Origin: Zunongwangia pacifica | GTDB lineage: Bacteria > Bacteroidota > Bacteroidia > Flavobacteriales > Flavobacteriaceae | Direction of reading: 5' to 3' | Length of the DNA stretch: 64,000 nt | Assembly: GCF_023499215.1 (NCBI RefSeq) | Contig: NZ_JAKHSK010000007.1 | Location: forward strand, 1 to 64,000 | The notes under the pieces: generated by a model | What the model saw: only the letters and a program-made list of their open reading frames with translations | Told to the model about the DNA's origin: nothing | Databases searched by the model: none | Shown: piece by piece, positions 43,592 through 53,227 of the stretch | Numbering within the stretch: the stretch's first letter is position 1 | Layout of the letters: each line of letters begins with the position of its first letter | Made by a program: the position numbers and the translations under genes

Positions 43592-44053
43592 TTAATTTTT
43601 AAAACCTGTATCTTCTAATAATTCTTTTTCTTTGGAAGCTTGAACAGCCAGTGAATCACATCTTTCGTTTTGGGGATGATTGTTATGTCCTTTAATCCAG
43701 GTGAATGAGACTTGGTGATTCCTGTACTCCCTTAGAAACTCTTTCCATAAATCTGCATTCTTACGGTCTTTGAAGTTTTTTTTCTCCCATCCAAAAACCC
43801 ATTTTTTTTCTACGGCATCGGCTACATATTTAGAATCGGTAAAAACTCTAATAGTAAGATTATTTTTTTTGAGTTTTTTAAGTGCCTCGATCACCGCTAA
43901 AAGTTCCATACGGTTATTGGTCGTATGTTTAAAGCCCTGGGCAAATTCTTTTTTGTAAGATTTACCCACCCATTCCATGACTATGCCATAACCGCCCGGG
44001 CCGGGATTGCCTCTGGCAGCTCCATCAGTATAAATTCGAACTTGTTCCTGCAA
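43592..44053 (-). CDS. rnhA: Ribonuclease HI
   Basis: A 153-residue RNase H that cleaves RNA in RNA-DNA hybrids. The catalytic residues are Asp in YTDGAARGNPGPGGYG (D9), Glu in NNRMELLAVIEAL (about E50), Asp in VFTDSKYV (about D72), and a C-terminal Asp in NERCDSLA (about D136) beside the KGHNNHP loop. It starts 3 nt after the purN stop, so the two form a small operon. Confidence 0.94.
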   Translation of the reverse strand: MQEQVRIYTDGAARGNPGPGGYGIVMEWVGKSYKKEFAQGFKHTTNNRMELLAVIEALKKLKKNNLTIRVFTDSKYVADAVEKKWVFGWEKKNFKDRKNADLWKEFLREYRNHQVSFTWIKGHNNHPQNERCDSLAVQASKEKELLEDTGFKN

Positions 44054-44056
44054 TGT

Positions 44057-44656
44057 TTAGGTGTCTTTTTGGAGTATTTTTTCGATCACCAAAGGAAAAT
44101 GGTGATGTTCTAATTCGTGAATTTTAGAGGCCAGACTTTCTGGAGAATCATGTGTTTCTATAGTGGTTTTTGCCTGAAAGATATGCTCTCCTTCATCATA
44201 ATGTTCATTTACAAAATGAATGGTAATGCCACTTTCTTTTTCCTTATTGGTAATAATTGCTTCATGAACGCGCATCCCATACATTCCTTTTCCCCCATAG
44301 TTAGGTAATAGGGCAGGATGCACATTAATAATACGATTTGGGAAATTTTCGATGATATTTTTAGGTACGATCCATAAAAAGCCAGCAAGTACAATAAGAT
44401 CTGGATCGATATCTTTTAAAACATGAAGTACATCATTGGAGTGATAAAAGGCATCTCTATCAAAATATAATGCCTGTACATCTAAATCGTAAGCGCGGCG
44501 CAAAACCCTGGCGTTTCTTTTGTTCGAGAAGACGGCTGCTACCTTAATATTTTCAGAGTTTTCGAAATAGCGTATAATATTTTCGGTATTTGATCCTGAT
44601 CCGGAAGCAAATATTACGATTTTTCTTACATTATTATTATTTAGTTGATCGCTCAA
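44057..44656 (-). CDS. purN: Phosphoribosylglycinamide formyltransferase
   Basis: A 199-residue enzyme transferring formyl from 10-formyl-THF to GAR in purine synthesis. It shows the GAR-binding ASGSGSNTENI loop (residues 13-23), the catalytic Asn-His-Asp set in INVHPALLPNYGGKGMYG (about 104-121), and the Asp in EHYDEGEHIFQ. It is upstream of rnhA by 3 nt. purF is 1.7 kb further downstream on the same strand, but the intervening terminator makes it a separate unit. Confidence 0.94.
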   Translation of the reverse strand: MSDQLNNNNVRKIVIFASGSGSNTENIIRYFENSENIKVAAVFSNKRNARVLRRAYDLDVQALYFDRDAFYHSNDVLHVLKDIDPDLIVLAGFLWIVPKNIIENFPNRIINVHPALLPNYGGKGMYGMRVHEAIITNKEKESGITIHFVNEHYDEGEHIFQAKTTIETHDSPESLASKIHELEHHHFPLVIEKILQKDT

Positions 44657-44766
44657 AACAAGGCTATTAACAATTATTAGGACATAAAGTTAACCTCTTT
44701 CATCGAAAAATATGTAAATTACCTTCACATTTTTAAAGTAAAAATCGGTTTTAAAATAAAGTTTTT

Positions 44767-44774
44767 TATTTTTG
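44767..44774 (+). promoter_or_regulatory. Promoter -7 box for acpP
   Basis: TATTTTTG matches TAnnTTTG, 29 nt before the acpP ATG. Confidence 0.6.
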
Positions 44775-44803
44775 CCACCTAATCAAAATTAAAATAAAAT
44801 ATT

Positions 44804-45040
44804 ATGTCTGACATTGCATCAAGAGTAAAAGCGATTATCGTTGACAAATTAGGTGTTGATGAGAACGAAGTTGTTAATGAAGCAAGCTTCACCAACGACT
44901 TAGGTGCTGATTCATTAGATACTGTGGAATTAATCATGGAATTCGAAAAAGAATTCGATATTCAAATTCCAGACGACCAGGCTGAAAATATCGCAACAGT
45001 AGGTCAAGCAATTTCTTATATTGAAGACGCGAAAAAATAA
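44804..45040 (+). CDS. acpP: Acyl carrier protein
   Basis: A 78-residue acidic four-helix protein that carries fatty acyl chains on phosphopantetheine. The attachment serine is S37 in [10 protein letters not shown]. It is followed 16 nt later by fabF and then rnc, the conserved acpP-fabF-rnc order seen in many bacteria. Confidence 0.96.
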   Translation: MSDIASRVKAIIVDKLGVDENEVVNEASFTNDLGADSLDTVELIMEFEKEFDIQIPDDQAENIATVGQAISYIEDAKK

Positions 45041-45056
45041 AATTTAAAAGAACCAT

Positions 45057-46310
45057 ATGGAGTTAAAGCGAGTTGTAATAACGGGCTTGGGTGCCCTTAC
45101 CCCAATCGGTAACAATATTAGCGAATATTGGGACGGCTTGGTAAATGGTAAAAGTGGTAGCGGCCCTATTACGCATTTCGACCCCGAAAAGTTCAAAACA
45201 AAATTCGCTTGTGAACTCAAAAATTTTAATCCATTAGACTACTTCGACAGGAAAGAAGCTAGAAAGCTGGATAAATTTACCCAATATGCCATGGTAGCTT
45301 CAGACGAGGCTATTGCAGATTCCGGGATAGACCTGGACGCGGTAGACAAATATCGCGTAGGTGTAATCTGGGGTGCCGGAATTGGTGGATTGGAAACCTT
45401 CCAGAACGAAGTGCTTAACTTCGCGGCGGGAGATGGGACTCCAAGATTTAATCCTTTCTTTATTCCTAAAATGATCGCTGATATTGCCCCTGGTAATATC
45501 TCTATTAAACATGGTTTTATGGGGGCTAACTACACTACGGTGTCGGCTTGTGCTTCTTCAGCCAATGCAATGATAGACGCGTTAAATAATATCCGTTTAG
45601 GATATAGCGATGTGATAGTTTCAGGAGGATCAGAAGCTGCTGTGACTATTGCAGGAATGGGAGGATTTAATGCCATGCATGCCCTTTCTACCAGAAATGA
45701 AAGTCCAGAGACTGCATCCAGACCATTTGATGCAACCCGTGATGGCTTTGTTCTAGGTGAAGGTGCCGGCGCGCTTATATTGGAAGAGTATGAGCACGCA
45801 AAAGCAAGAGGTGCTAAAATCTATGCGGAAGTAATTGGTGGAGGTCTTTCTTCAGACGCTTATCACATGACAGCGCCACATCCAGATGGAAACGGTGTAG
45901 TTAGAGTGATGGAAAACTGTCTAAGAAATGCCGGTATTAAGCCTGAAGATGTAGATGCTATTAATACGCATGGAACATCTACTCCTTTAGGAGATGTGGC
46001 AGAATTAAAGGCAATTACTAAAGTTTTTGGAGATCACGCGAAGAATATTAATATCAATTCAACAAAATCGATGACGGGTCACCTTCTTGGTGCTGCCGGT
46101 GCGATTGAAGGGATAGCGAGTGTACTTGCTATGCAACATAGCATCGTACCCCCAACCATTAATCATGAAAATGTTGATGAAAATATTGATGCTTCGTTAA
46201 ACTTAACCCTTAATAAAGCTCAAAAGCGTGAATTGAATATCGTGATGAGTAATACTTTTGGGTTTGGCGGGCATAATGCCTGTGTAGCATTTAAAAAATT
46301 AACTGAGTAA
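45057..46310 (+). CDS. fabF: Beta-ketoacyl-ACP synthase II
   Basis: A 417-residue condensing enzyme elongating acyl-ACP with malonyl-ACP. The catalytic Cys is in VSACASSANAM (about 166) and the two His are in NTHGTSTPLGD (about 307) and GHLLGAAGAIE (about 343). The glycine-rich end NTFGFGGHNA is standard. It is co-transcribed with acpP and ends 6 nt before rnc. Confidence 0.96.
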   Translation: MELKRVVITGLGALTPIGNNISEYWDGLVNGKSGSGPITHFDPEKFKTKFACELKNFNPLDYFDRKEARKLDKFTQYAMVASDEAIADSGIDLDAVDKYRVGVIWGAGIGGLETFQNEVLNFAAGDGTPRFNPFFIPKMIADIAPGNISIKHGFMGANYTTVSACASSANAMIDALNNIRLGYSDVIVSGGSEAAVTIAGMGGFNAMHALSTRNESPETASRPFDATRDGFVLGEGAGALILEEYEHAKARGAKIYAEVIGGGLSSDAYHMTAPHPDGNGVVRVMENCLRNAGIKPEDVDAINTHGTSTPLGDVAELKAITKVFGDHAKNININSTKSMTGHLLGAAGAIEGIASVLAMQHSIVPPTINHENVDENIDASLNLTLNKAQKRELNIVMSNTFGFGGHNACVAFKKLTE

Positions 46311-46316
46311 CTCTTA

Positions 46317-47048
46317 ATGAGTGTTATTCGTAACATATTAAATTCCCGTTCTTCAAAAGGCGGGAATTTTTTTAATATGCTGCATAAATTATTAGGTTTT
46401 CGCCCTAAAGATCTTTCGATATATGAGAGGGCTTTTACCCATAGATCATTAAATGTAAAAGATCAATTGGGGAATCCTATAAATTATGAGCGACTCGAGT
46501 TTTTAGGAGATGCCATGTTAGGATCTGTTATTGCTTCCCACCTTTATCAGGAAGTACCTGAAGGGGATGAGGGGTATCTTACCAAAATGCGTTCTAAAAT
46601 TGTAAGTAGAAAGCATCTTAACGAGTTAGGTAAAGATCTTAATCTTATAAGATTTGTAAAATCTAACATTCCTAACGATCAGTTTGGTGTAAATATTCAC
46701 GGAAATATTTTTGAGGCACTTGTAGGGGCGATCTATCTTGATAGGGGGTATAAATATTGTAACCGGTTTATTTACAACCGCGTTATAGAACCTTATGTTG
46801 ATATCGAAGTTTTAGAAGGCCGTGTAATAAGTTATAAGAGCCTTTTAATAGAATGGTGCCAAAAGCAAAAAAAGGAATTTAATTATCAGGTTTACGAGGA
46901 TACCGGTAAAGATGAGCTTAAGCATTTTGCGGTTAAATTATGGATCGATAAAAAGGTAATTTCTAAAGCTCGCGCTACTTCCAAGAAGAAAGCTGAGGAG
47001 AAAGCTTCGAGAAGGGCGTATTATGCACTTCAAAATAAAATGAATTAA
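46317..47048 (+). CDS. rnc: Ribonuclease III
   Basis: A 243-residue double-strand-specific RNase. The RNase III signature NYERLEFLGDAML (about 56-68) holds the catalytic Glu and Asp, FEALVGAIYLDRGY (about 131-144) is the second acidic motif, and a dsRNA-binding domain covers about 175-240 (KKKAEEKASRRAYYAL). It belongs to the acpP-fabF operon by its 6-nt spacing. Role: rRNA and mRNA processing. Confidence 0.95.
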   Translation: MSVIRNILNSRSSKGGNFFNMLHKLLGFRPKDLSIYERAFTHRSLNVKDQLGNPINYERLEFLGDAMLGSVIASHLYQEVPEGDEGYLTKMRSKIVSRKHLNELGKDLNLIRFVKSNIPNDQFGVNIHGNIFEALVGAIYLDRGYKYCNRFIYNRVIEPYVDIEVLEGRVISYKSLLIEWCQKQKKEFNYQVYEDTGKDELKHFAVKLWIDKKVISKARATSKKKAEEKASRRAYYALQNKMN

Positions 47049-47118
47049 TTTTTGTCATATTCTCTATAACTATAACGTTTTCGTGAAAAATTATGAAAAA
47101 TTAATCAATTTAAATCTT

Positions 47119-47126
47119 TACTTTTG
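47119..47126 (+). promoter_or_regulatory. Promoter -7 box for the IPExxxVDY-pyk operon
   Basis: TACTTTTG matches TAnnTTTG, 39 nt before the start codon. Confidence 0.55.
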
Positions 47127-47165
47127 TCATCGATATTTTATCTTTATCGATAAAGCAGATTTAGC

Positions 47166-47654
47166 ATGCAAGCACATAAAATGTTGCTGGATGATGTAGA
47201 TGAAGCAGACTTTAAATTAATCGCGATTTACGCAAATTTAGAGCCTTATAAAATGGCTTTTCTGCTAAACCGTTTTTTGAATTTAAAATTGATGCGAAGT
47301 CGTTTTGATGTCGATTTTAATCATAAGGATGTCCAGGCGATGTATGCTTTATTTACGTACAAAGACCTTGCGAATTATAGAGATTATTACCTTGTTAGTA
47401 ATAAATTTAAAGGTAAATCCAGAAAAATATTGAATACTGGATCTTTATTTTTGGAAGAAGAAGTAAGACCTTTAGAGGTTAATTTAATTCCTCAATATAA
47501 AAAAGTCGATTTTTTTTTGAAGATAGAAGAAAATATAGAAGATCAGCAGGTTCATCAGTTGGTGAACCTAATTGGTCGCATTCCCCAGGTACAGGCTGCG
47601 TACAAGATCCATGTAGATCAATTAAAATCCAAACAAAATCTAATATTTGAATAA
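47166..47654 (+). CDS. IPExxxVDY-family protein
   Basis: A 162-residue protein of the Bacteroidota family named after its IPExxxVDY motif, here as IPQYKKVDF (about 111-119). Function is unknown. Its stop codon overlaps the pyruvate kinase ATG by one base (TAATG), so the two are translated together; the same pairing is usual in the phylum and suggests a link to glycolysis or its control. Confidence 0.85.
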   Translation: MQAHKMLLDDVDEADFKLIAIYANLEPYKMAFLLNRFLNLKLMRSRFDVDFNHKDVQAMYALFTYKDLANYRDYYLVSNKFKGKSRKILNTGSLFLEEEVRPLEVNLIPQYKKVDFFLKIEENIEDQQVHQLVNLIGRIPQVQAAYKIHVDQLKSKQNLIFE

Positions 47655-49084
47655 TGCCAACAAATAAGAAGACAAAAATAGTTGCCACTTTAGGGCCGGC
47701 AACAAGTTCCAAAGACACCTTAAGAGAAATGCTCCAGGCAGGAGTAAATGTTTTCAGAATTAATTTTTCCCACGCTAATTATGATGATGTTAGGGAGCGT
47801 GTACAAATGATTAGAGATCTTAACGACCAGGAAGGTTTTACCGCTGCAATTTTAGCCGACTTACAAGGACCTAAGTTGCGTGTAGGGACCATGAAAGAGG
47901 ATGTGGTCGTTGCGAAGGGAGATGAAATTGTTTTTGCAACAGGAGAAAGATTCGAGGGGTCTAAGGAGCGTGTTTATATGAATTATGACGCTTTTCCTAG
48001 AGATGTAAATGAAGGAGAGCGAATTCTTTTAGACGATGGAAAATTAATCTTCGAGGTTGTTAGCACCAATAGAGAGAACGAGGTTGTAGCGAAAGTAGTT
48101 CAGGGTGGACCTTTAAAATCTAAAAAGGGCGTAAACCTTCCTAACACTAATATTTCTTTACCTGCACTTACAGAAAAAGACGTGGAAGATGCAAAATTTG
48201 CCTGTAGTTTAGATGTAGATTGGATAGCTTTATCTTTCGTGAGACATGAAAAAGATATTATAGAACTTCAGGATTTAATTAAAGAGCATACCGAATATAA
48301 AATTCCGATTATTGCTAAAATCGAGAAGCCTGAAGGAGTAGAGAACATCGAAAAGATTGTAGCTTACTGTGATGGTTTAATGGTTGCTCGTGGAGATCTG
48401 GGGGTTGAAATCCCGGCTCAGGAAGTACCATTAATTCAGAAGAAATTAGTATTGGTTGCTAAAAAAGCCCGTATCCCTGTAATTATTGCTACCCAAATGA
48501 TGGAAACAATGATTACCAGTTTAACACCAACCAGGGCAGAGGTTAATGATGTCGCTAACTCGGTTATGGATGGTGCAGATGCCGTAATGCTTAGTGGGGA
48601 GACTTCAGTTGGTCAATATCCTGTACAAGTGATCCAAAAGATGGCATCAATTTTAACAAGTGTAGAAAATTCTCCGCTAATTAAAGTTCCTCACGATCCA
48701 CCACATGTGCGTACTAAAAGATATATTACGAAGTCTGTTTGTTTTCATGCAGCACACATGGCCAATGAAATTAAAGCAAAAGCAATTTGTACTTTGACTA
48801 ACAGTGGGTACACTGCTTTTCAGATTTCAGCATGGCGCCCAGAAAGTCATATCTTAGTATTTACCCATAATAAAAGGATCCTTAACCGTTTAAGTTTACT
48901 TTGGGGAGTGAAGGCTTTTTATTACGATAAATATAGCACTACAGACGAAACCATTGACGATATTAATAGTATCGCGAAAGCTGGAGGTTTTGTAGAGCAA
49001 GGGGATTTTACCATTAATCTGGCAGCAATGCCTATTGCATCCAAGGGCATGGTAAATACACTTAGAGTTTCTGAAATTGAGTAA
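47654..49084 (+). CDS. pyk: Pyruvate kinase
   Basis: A 476-residue glycolytic enzyme making pyruvate and ATP from phosphoenolpyruvate and ADP. The K+/Mg2+ and PEP site motifs are present: NFSHANYDD, IIAKIEKPEGVENI (about 215-228), DGLMVARGDLGVE and the A-domain MDGADAVMLSGETSVGQYP. Domains run A, B (about 70-165), A, C (about 345-476). It is preceded by the IPExxxVDY gene and followed by a good terminator. Confidence 0.96.
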   Translation: MPTNKKTKIVATLGPATSSKDTLREMLQAGVNVFRINFSHANYDDVRERVQMIRDLNDQEGFTAAILADLQGPKLRVGTMKEDVVVAKGDEIVFATGERFEGSKERVYMNYDAFPRDVNEGERILLDDGKLIFEVVSTNRENEVVAKVVQGGPLKSKKGVNLPNTNISLPALTEKDVEDAKFACSLDVDWIALSFVRHEKDIIELQDLIKEHTEYKIPIIAKIEKPEGVENIEKIVAYCDGLMVARGDLGVEIPAQEVPLIQKKLVLVAKKARIPVIIATQMMETMITSLTPTRAEVNDVANSVMDGADAVMLSGETSVGQYPVQVIQKMASILTSVENSPLIKVPHDPPHVRTKRYITKSVCFHAAHMANEIKAKAICTLTNSGYTAFQISAWRPESHILVFTHNKRILNRLSLLWGVKAFYYDKYSTTDETIDDINSIAKAGGFVEQGDFTINLAAMPIASKGMVNTLRVSEIE

Positions 49085-49111
49085 TACCCAAACAATTTTA
49101 TAAGAGTAAAG

Positions 49112-49139
49112 AACCTCGGATTTTATTCGAGGTTTTTTT
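49112..49139 (+). terminator. Terminator of pyk
   Basis: AACCTCG and CGAGGTT flank a 9-nt loop, followed by TTTTT. Confidence 0.88.
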
Positions 49140-49174
49140 ATGCATTTTTATTACTGAAAGCACTTTTTACCAAT

Positions 49175-50263
49175 TTAAAAATCGAATTTAAGTTGTACGG
49201 CGACTTCTTTCTTTTCTTCTTTTGTTTTTTGAGAAGGCTTATCAGTATTTAAATTAGATAGCGATATTCCTAAAAGGCGCACTGAATCTTTCATCTTTTC
49301 CTGATAGAGTAATTCTTTAGCCATCTCCAGGATTAAGTCTTTGCTGGAAATAAAATAAGAAATTGTTTTACTACGGGTTTGTAGAGTAAAATCACTATAC
49401 TTTATTTTTAAGGTTACTGTTTTTCCGGCAACTTTACTTTTCTGTAAACGGCGTTCTATTTCTTCAGCAATATTGGTAAGTTTTTCAAGCATAAAAATTT
49501 CCGAAGAAATATTTTCACTAAAAGTGCGCTCTGCACCAAGGGATTTTCGCATTCGGTTTGGTTTTACTTCACTTTCATGTATTCCTCTAACAACATTATA
49601 ATAATATGGCCCGTGTTTGCCAAAGTGATCTGCAAGATATTCTTCAGATTTCGATTTTAGATCTTTTCCGGTAAAAATCCCCAGGCGGTACATTTTTTCA
49701 GCCGTTACTTTACCTACGCCATAAAATTTCCTGATTTCCAGTTGTTCCAGAAAATCCATGACTTCTTCAGGATTCACGGTTTTTTGTCCGTTAGGTTTGT
49801 TGATATCGCTGGCAACTTTTGCAATGAACTTATTTATAGAAATTCCTGCCGAAGCATTTAAGCCTGTTTTTTGCTTTATTTTATCCCGAATTTCCCTGGC
49901 AATCATCGTAGCGCTGGGATTTCCTTTTTTATTTTCAGTTACATCCAGATAGGCTTCATCTAATGAAAGCGGCTCTACCAAATCTGTATATTCAAAAAAG
50001 ATATTTCGTATTTGCTGTGATATTTCTCGATAACGATCAAAACGCGCTTTTACAAAAATTAAGTCAGGGCAATTTCTTTTCGCGATCACGCTACTCATTG
50101 CACTTCGCACTCCAAACTTTCTTGCTTCGTAACTGGCAGCGCTTACCACGCCACGTTGCGAACTGCCACCAACGGCAATTGGTTTGCCACGTAATTCGGG
50201 ATTGTCCAACTGTTCTACTGAAGCGTAAAACGCATCCATGTCGATATGAATTATCTTGCGCAT
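49175..50263 (-). CDS. dinB: DNA polymerase IV (Y family)
   Basis: A 362-residue translesion polymerase. Catalytic acids are in HIDMDAFYASVEQ (residues 5-17) and SLDEAYLDVT (about 102-111). The little-finger domain occupies about 230-345 and the C-terminus (KKEVAVQLKFDF) resembles a beta-clamp binding tail. A -7 box TAAATTTG at 50277-50284 gives a very short leader; ATG 50263 (MRKIIHID) is preferred, with ATG 50269 possible. Monocistronic. Confidence 0.93.
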   Translation of the reverse strand: MRKIIHIDMDAFYASVEQLDNPELRGKPIAVGGSSQRGVVSAASYEARKFGVRSAMSSVIAKRNCPDLIFVKARFDRYREISQQIRNIFFEYTDLVEPLSLDEAYLDVTENKKGNPSATMIAREIRDKIKQKTGLNASAGISINKFIAKVASDINKPNGQKTVNPEEVMDFLEQLEIRKFYGVGKVTAEKMYRLGIFTGKDLKSKSEEYLADHFGKHGPYYYNVVRGIHESEVKPNRMRKSLGAERTFSENISSEIFMLEKLTNIAEEIERRLQKSKVAGKTVTLKIKYSDFTLQTRSKTISYFISSKDLILEMAKELLYQEKMKDSVRLLGISLSNLNTDKPSQKTKEEKKEVAVQLKFDF

Positions 50264-50276
50264 TTTCACGATACTG

Positions 50277-50284
50277 CAAATTTA
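50277..50284 (-). promoter_or_regulatory. Promoter -7 box for dinB
   Basis: The minus strand reads TAAATTTG, matching TAnnTTTG, about 13 nt before the chosen start. No LexA-like palindrome was seen. Confidence 0.5.
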
Positions 50285-50360
50285 ATGCTAAAAGCATGCA
50301 AGCAGAAAGTACAGTCAGCTAATTTAATTATATTTAAAAGGATCATCTAAATCGTGCATT

Positions 50361-51035
50361 ATGGAGAAGACAGCCATTGTTTTGGGAGCAACCGGGTTAA
50401 CAGGGCGACATCTGGTAGAAGAGCTTTTAAGAAATAAAAACTATACTAAAGTAACCTTGTTTTCTAGAAGCAAGTTTGGGAGTGAACACCCAAAGCTGGA
50501 AGAATACCTTGTCGATGTGCTAGAATTAGAAAATTGCAAGGATAATTTTAAAGCTCACGACGTATTTTGTTGTATAGGGACTACTAAAACAAAAACACCC
50601 GATAAAACACTTTATAAAAAGATTGATTACGGGATTCCGGTGACAGCTGCAAAGCTGGCCGCAAAAAATGGAGCCGAATGTTTTGTGGTGATCTCGGCTA
50701 TGGGAGCCGATGCTAATAGTCGTATTTTTTATAATCGTACCAAAGGCGAAATGGAGCAGGATGTCATGGAAAAAAATATCCCGAATATTTACATTTTTAG
50801 GCCGGCATTAATTGTTGGTGATCGCGAAGAGAAACGTTTTTTCGAGAAAGTGGCGATGCATGCTTTTAAATTATTTAATTTTATCCTGGTTGGGAACCTT
50901 AAGAAATATCGATCGGTTAAATCCCAGAATATTGCAAAAGCTATGATGCAGGTGGCAAATTTTTGGTATTCAGGTCCCATTATTAAATCAGATAAAATAA
51001 ACGAACTGGCAGCAAAATATGATGATAGAGATTGA
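50361..51035 (+). CDS. NAD(P)-binding protein, TIP30/HTATIP2-like
   Basis: A 224-residue Rossmann-fold protein of the atypical short-chain dehydrogenase group. The cofactor loop is VLGATGLTGRHL (residues 7-18), and ISAMGAD plus YNRTKGEMEQ (about 124-140) correspond to the active-site Ser and YxxxK region, with Tyr and Lys spaced closely. The substrate is unknown. It overlaps the following CYTH gene by 17 nt. Confidence 0.82.
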   Translation: MEKTAIVLGATGLTGRHLVEELLRNKNYTKVTLFSRSKFGSEHPKLEEYLVDVLELENCKDNFKAHDVFCCIGTTKTKTPDKTLYKKIDYGIPVTAAKLAAKNGAECFVVISAMGADANSRIFYNRTKGEMEQDVMEKNIPNIYIFRPALIVGDREEKRFFEKVAMHAFKLFNFILVGNLKKYRSVKSQNIAKAMMQVANFWYSGPIIKSDKINELAAKYDDRD

Positions 51036-51489
51036 AAGGAAATTTTTAGTAAAGTCTGCACTTTTTAAAGAGGAAGCTTACCAAAAGAACCGTATAAAGC
51101 AAGGATTTTTAAATACCGATCCATTGCGTACCGTTAGAATCAGGATTAAGGACGAAACGGCCTTTCTAACCGTTAAAGGAAAAAATAATGAAGCTGGTTT
51201 AAGCAGGTTTGAGTGGGAAAAAGAAATCGATAAGACGGATGCAGAGGCACTTTTAAAACTTTGCGAACCTGGAATGATCGATAAAACACGGTTTTTAGTG
51301 AACGCAGGGAATCATGTTTTTGAGGTGGATGAATTTTATGGTGACAACGACGGATTAATTGTTGCTGAAGTAGAATTGGCAACAGAGTCTGAAGTTTTTC
51401 AGAAACCAGATTGGCTAGGTGAAGAGGTTACCGGGGATCCTAAATATTACAATTCGCAACTGAGTAAAAATCCGTTTAAATCATGGTAA
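51019..51489 (+). CDS. CYTH-domain protein
   Basis: A 156-residue protein of the CYTH (triphosphate tunnel metalloenzyme) superfamily. The ExExK signature is present at the N-terminus as EIERK (residues 4-8), followed by alternating charged strands, e.g. TVRIRIKDETAFLTVKGK, building the tunnel. Bacterial members usually hydrolyse tripolyphosphate or, less often, cyclise ATP. ATG 51022 is an alternative start. It is coupled to the upstream gene by overlap. Confidence 0.88.
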   Translation: MMIEIERKFLVKSALFKEEAYQKNRIKQGFLNTDPLRTVRIRIKDETAFLTVKGKNNEAGLSRFEWEKEIDKTDAEALLKLCEPGMIDKTRFLVNAGNHVFEVDEFYGDNDGLIVAEVELATESEVFQKPDWLGEEVTGDPKYYNSQLSKNPFKSW

Positions 51490-51602
51490 AAGGTTATTCG
51501 ATTTTGGTGATTTTAGGACTGGATTTTTAAGTGAAATTCCACTTGGGAATGCCTGGAAACTAAGGTGAATAAAATTGTTTAACAGGAAAGGAATTGGGCA
51601 AA

Positions 51603-51899
51603 TTAGGTCTTAGATTTAATAATATTGATAAGCTCTTGCTTTTGTAACACTCCAGATTGACGCCAAAGTTGCGAGCCATTTTTAAACAATAGCACCGTAG
51701 GAACACCACGTACCTGATATTTAGCCGCGAGTTGCTGATTTTTATCAACATCTATTTTTATAATTTTTATGTTTGCGCCAAGTTCGGTTTTAACTTCTTT
51801 TAAAATAGGAGCCAAAGTTTTACACGGGCCACACCAGTCGGCATAAAAATCGATTAAAACGGGTTTGTCATCTGCAATAATATCTCCAAAAGTGCTCAT
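51603..51899 (-). CDS. trxA: Thioredoxin
   Basis: A 98-residue cytoplasmic thioredoxin with active site WCGPCK (residues 22-27) and cis-Pro in VRGVPTVLLF. It reduces protein disulfides with electrons from thioredoxin reductase. Monocistronic; no promoter box was clearly visible. It is probably one of several thioredoxins in the genome. Confidence 0.92.
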   Translation of the reverse strand: MSTFGDIIADDKPVLIDFYADWCGPCKTLAPILKEVKTELGANIKIIKIDVDKNQQLAAKYQVRGVPTVLLFKNGSQLWRQSGVLQKQELINIIKSKT

Positions 51900-52087
51900 G
51901 TTTTAATTTTTACGTGTTGGTTGTTTTTATTTCAGCTGATATTCGTTAATCTAACGTGTTATTTTTTTGAAATAGGTAGTTCAGCTTATTTTAATACTCA
52001 AATGCTTCAAATTTTTAATAAAAGTCGTTTTCATAAAATTAGAAAATTCAGCAGAAAATTAAAATGCAATATTGTTAAGTATTCGGC

Positions 52088-53200
52088 TTATTTTTCAGCA
52101 ACACAAAATACCTCTACACTCATTTCCCTGCCTTCCAATTTTTGAGGGCCTAAAGGAGCAACAATAAAATCCTGGCCGATTTTAGGGTTTTGGTTTACCG
52201 TTCCGGAAATGAGGATTGATTTATCATAGGTTTTGCAAAGTCCCTCTATTCTAGACGTTACATTTAAAGTGTCGCCATGGTAGGCGATTTCTCGTTTTAT
52301 ATCGCCAACCTCTACAGCGGTAACCAATCCTTGGTGAGCACCTGCTTTAAATATGGGGACATGATTGTAAACTTTTAAGTAGTGTTCTTTTTTATTCTGA
52401 AAACGTTTATGAACCGCAAAGAAAAATTTGATTGCCTGGCTGGTATCAAAAGAGCATAATGGCCAACTTACCACGACTTCGTCACCAACGTATTGATAAA
52501 TTTGGGCATTATATTCTTTGACAATCTGGTTAATATCCATAAAACTTTCCTGAATAAAAGCACTGTATTTTAAATGCCCTAACTTCTCGGCTAATTTGGT
52601 AGAATCTTTTAAATCGAGGAACATGAATAACCTGTTTTCTTCAGATGGGTATCTAAATTTTCCTAATAAAAAGGGAACAAGCAAACCAGGGCCAAATTTA
52701 GTGGTCATTTGATTAATAAAACTCAATATCAAAGTCATAAACAGCGTATAGCTTAAGATAATCACATTATAGAATTTCCAGTTCATTCTAACAATGTTTT
52801 CGGTATATTGGTTTAGCATGTTTTCACTTGCGTATTCTACTACCACGTATCTTAAAAGGAAGATGATGATGGTTAAAACGGTAAAATAAAGAATCCCACC
52901 AACCAAAATATTGAAACCTAGTGATCGATTTCTAAAGGTACGATTGTTTAGAAAATGATCTGTAATGCCTAATGCGATCCCTAATAAAGCCCCAAGACTT
53001 AAAAACAATGTGAAGACACCACCAATAGAAAGATCTGTAGATCTGCCCATTGCCTGTAAAACCGATAGTGCGGTTAGATGAATAATCAAAAACAATAATC
53101 CGTAAGCAAAAATCCAAAAAACAATCTGTTTGATGATTTTGCTTAAAAATGGATATTGATTAGAAAAGCTATAAAAACTTACAGCGTAATTTTTTTTCAT
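52088..53200 (-). CDS. Membrane-bound class III adenylate/guanylate cyclase
   Basis: A 370-residue protein with about four N-terminal membrane segments (residues 24-165) and a C-terminal cyclase homology domain (about 190-365). Visible are the metal Asp in FLDLKDST (about 197), YVGDEVVVSW (second metal Asp, about 246) and the AYHGDTLNVTSRIEGLCK helix with the transition-state Asn/Arg. It should make cAMP or cGMP in response to a membrane signal. cAMP signalling in this phylum is little studied. A terminator separates it from the efflux operon. Confidence 0.87.
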   Translation of the reverse strand: MKKNYAVSFYSFSNQYPFLSKIIKQIVFWIFAYGLLFLIIHLTALSVLQAMGRSTDLSIGGVFTLFLSLGALLGIALGITDHFLNNRTFRNRSLGFNILVGGILYFTVLTIIIFLLRYVVVEYASENMLNQYTENIVRMNWKFYNVIILSYTLFMTLILSFINQMTTKFGPGLLVPFLLGKFRYPSEENRLFMFLDLKDSTKLAEKLGHLKYSAFIQESFMDINQIVKEYNAQIYQYVGDEVVVSWPLCSFDTSQAIKFFFAVHKRFQNKKEHYLKVYNHVPIFKAGAHQGLVTAVEVGDIKREIAYHGDTLNVTSRIEGLCKTYDKSILISGTVNQNPKIGQDFIVAPLGPQKLEGREMSVEVFCVAEK

Positions 53201-53227
53201 AAGCTGTAAATATAAATTAGATAAAAC

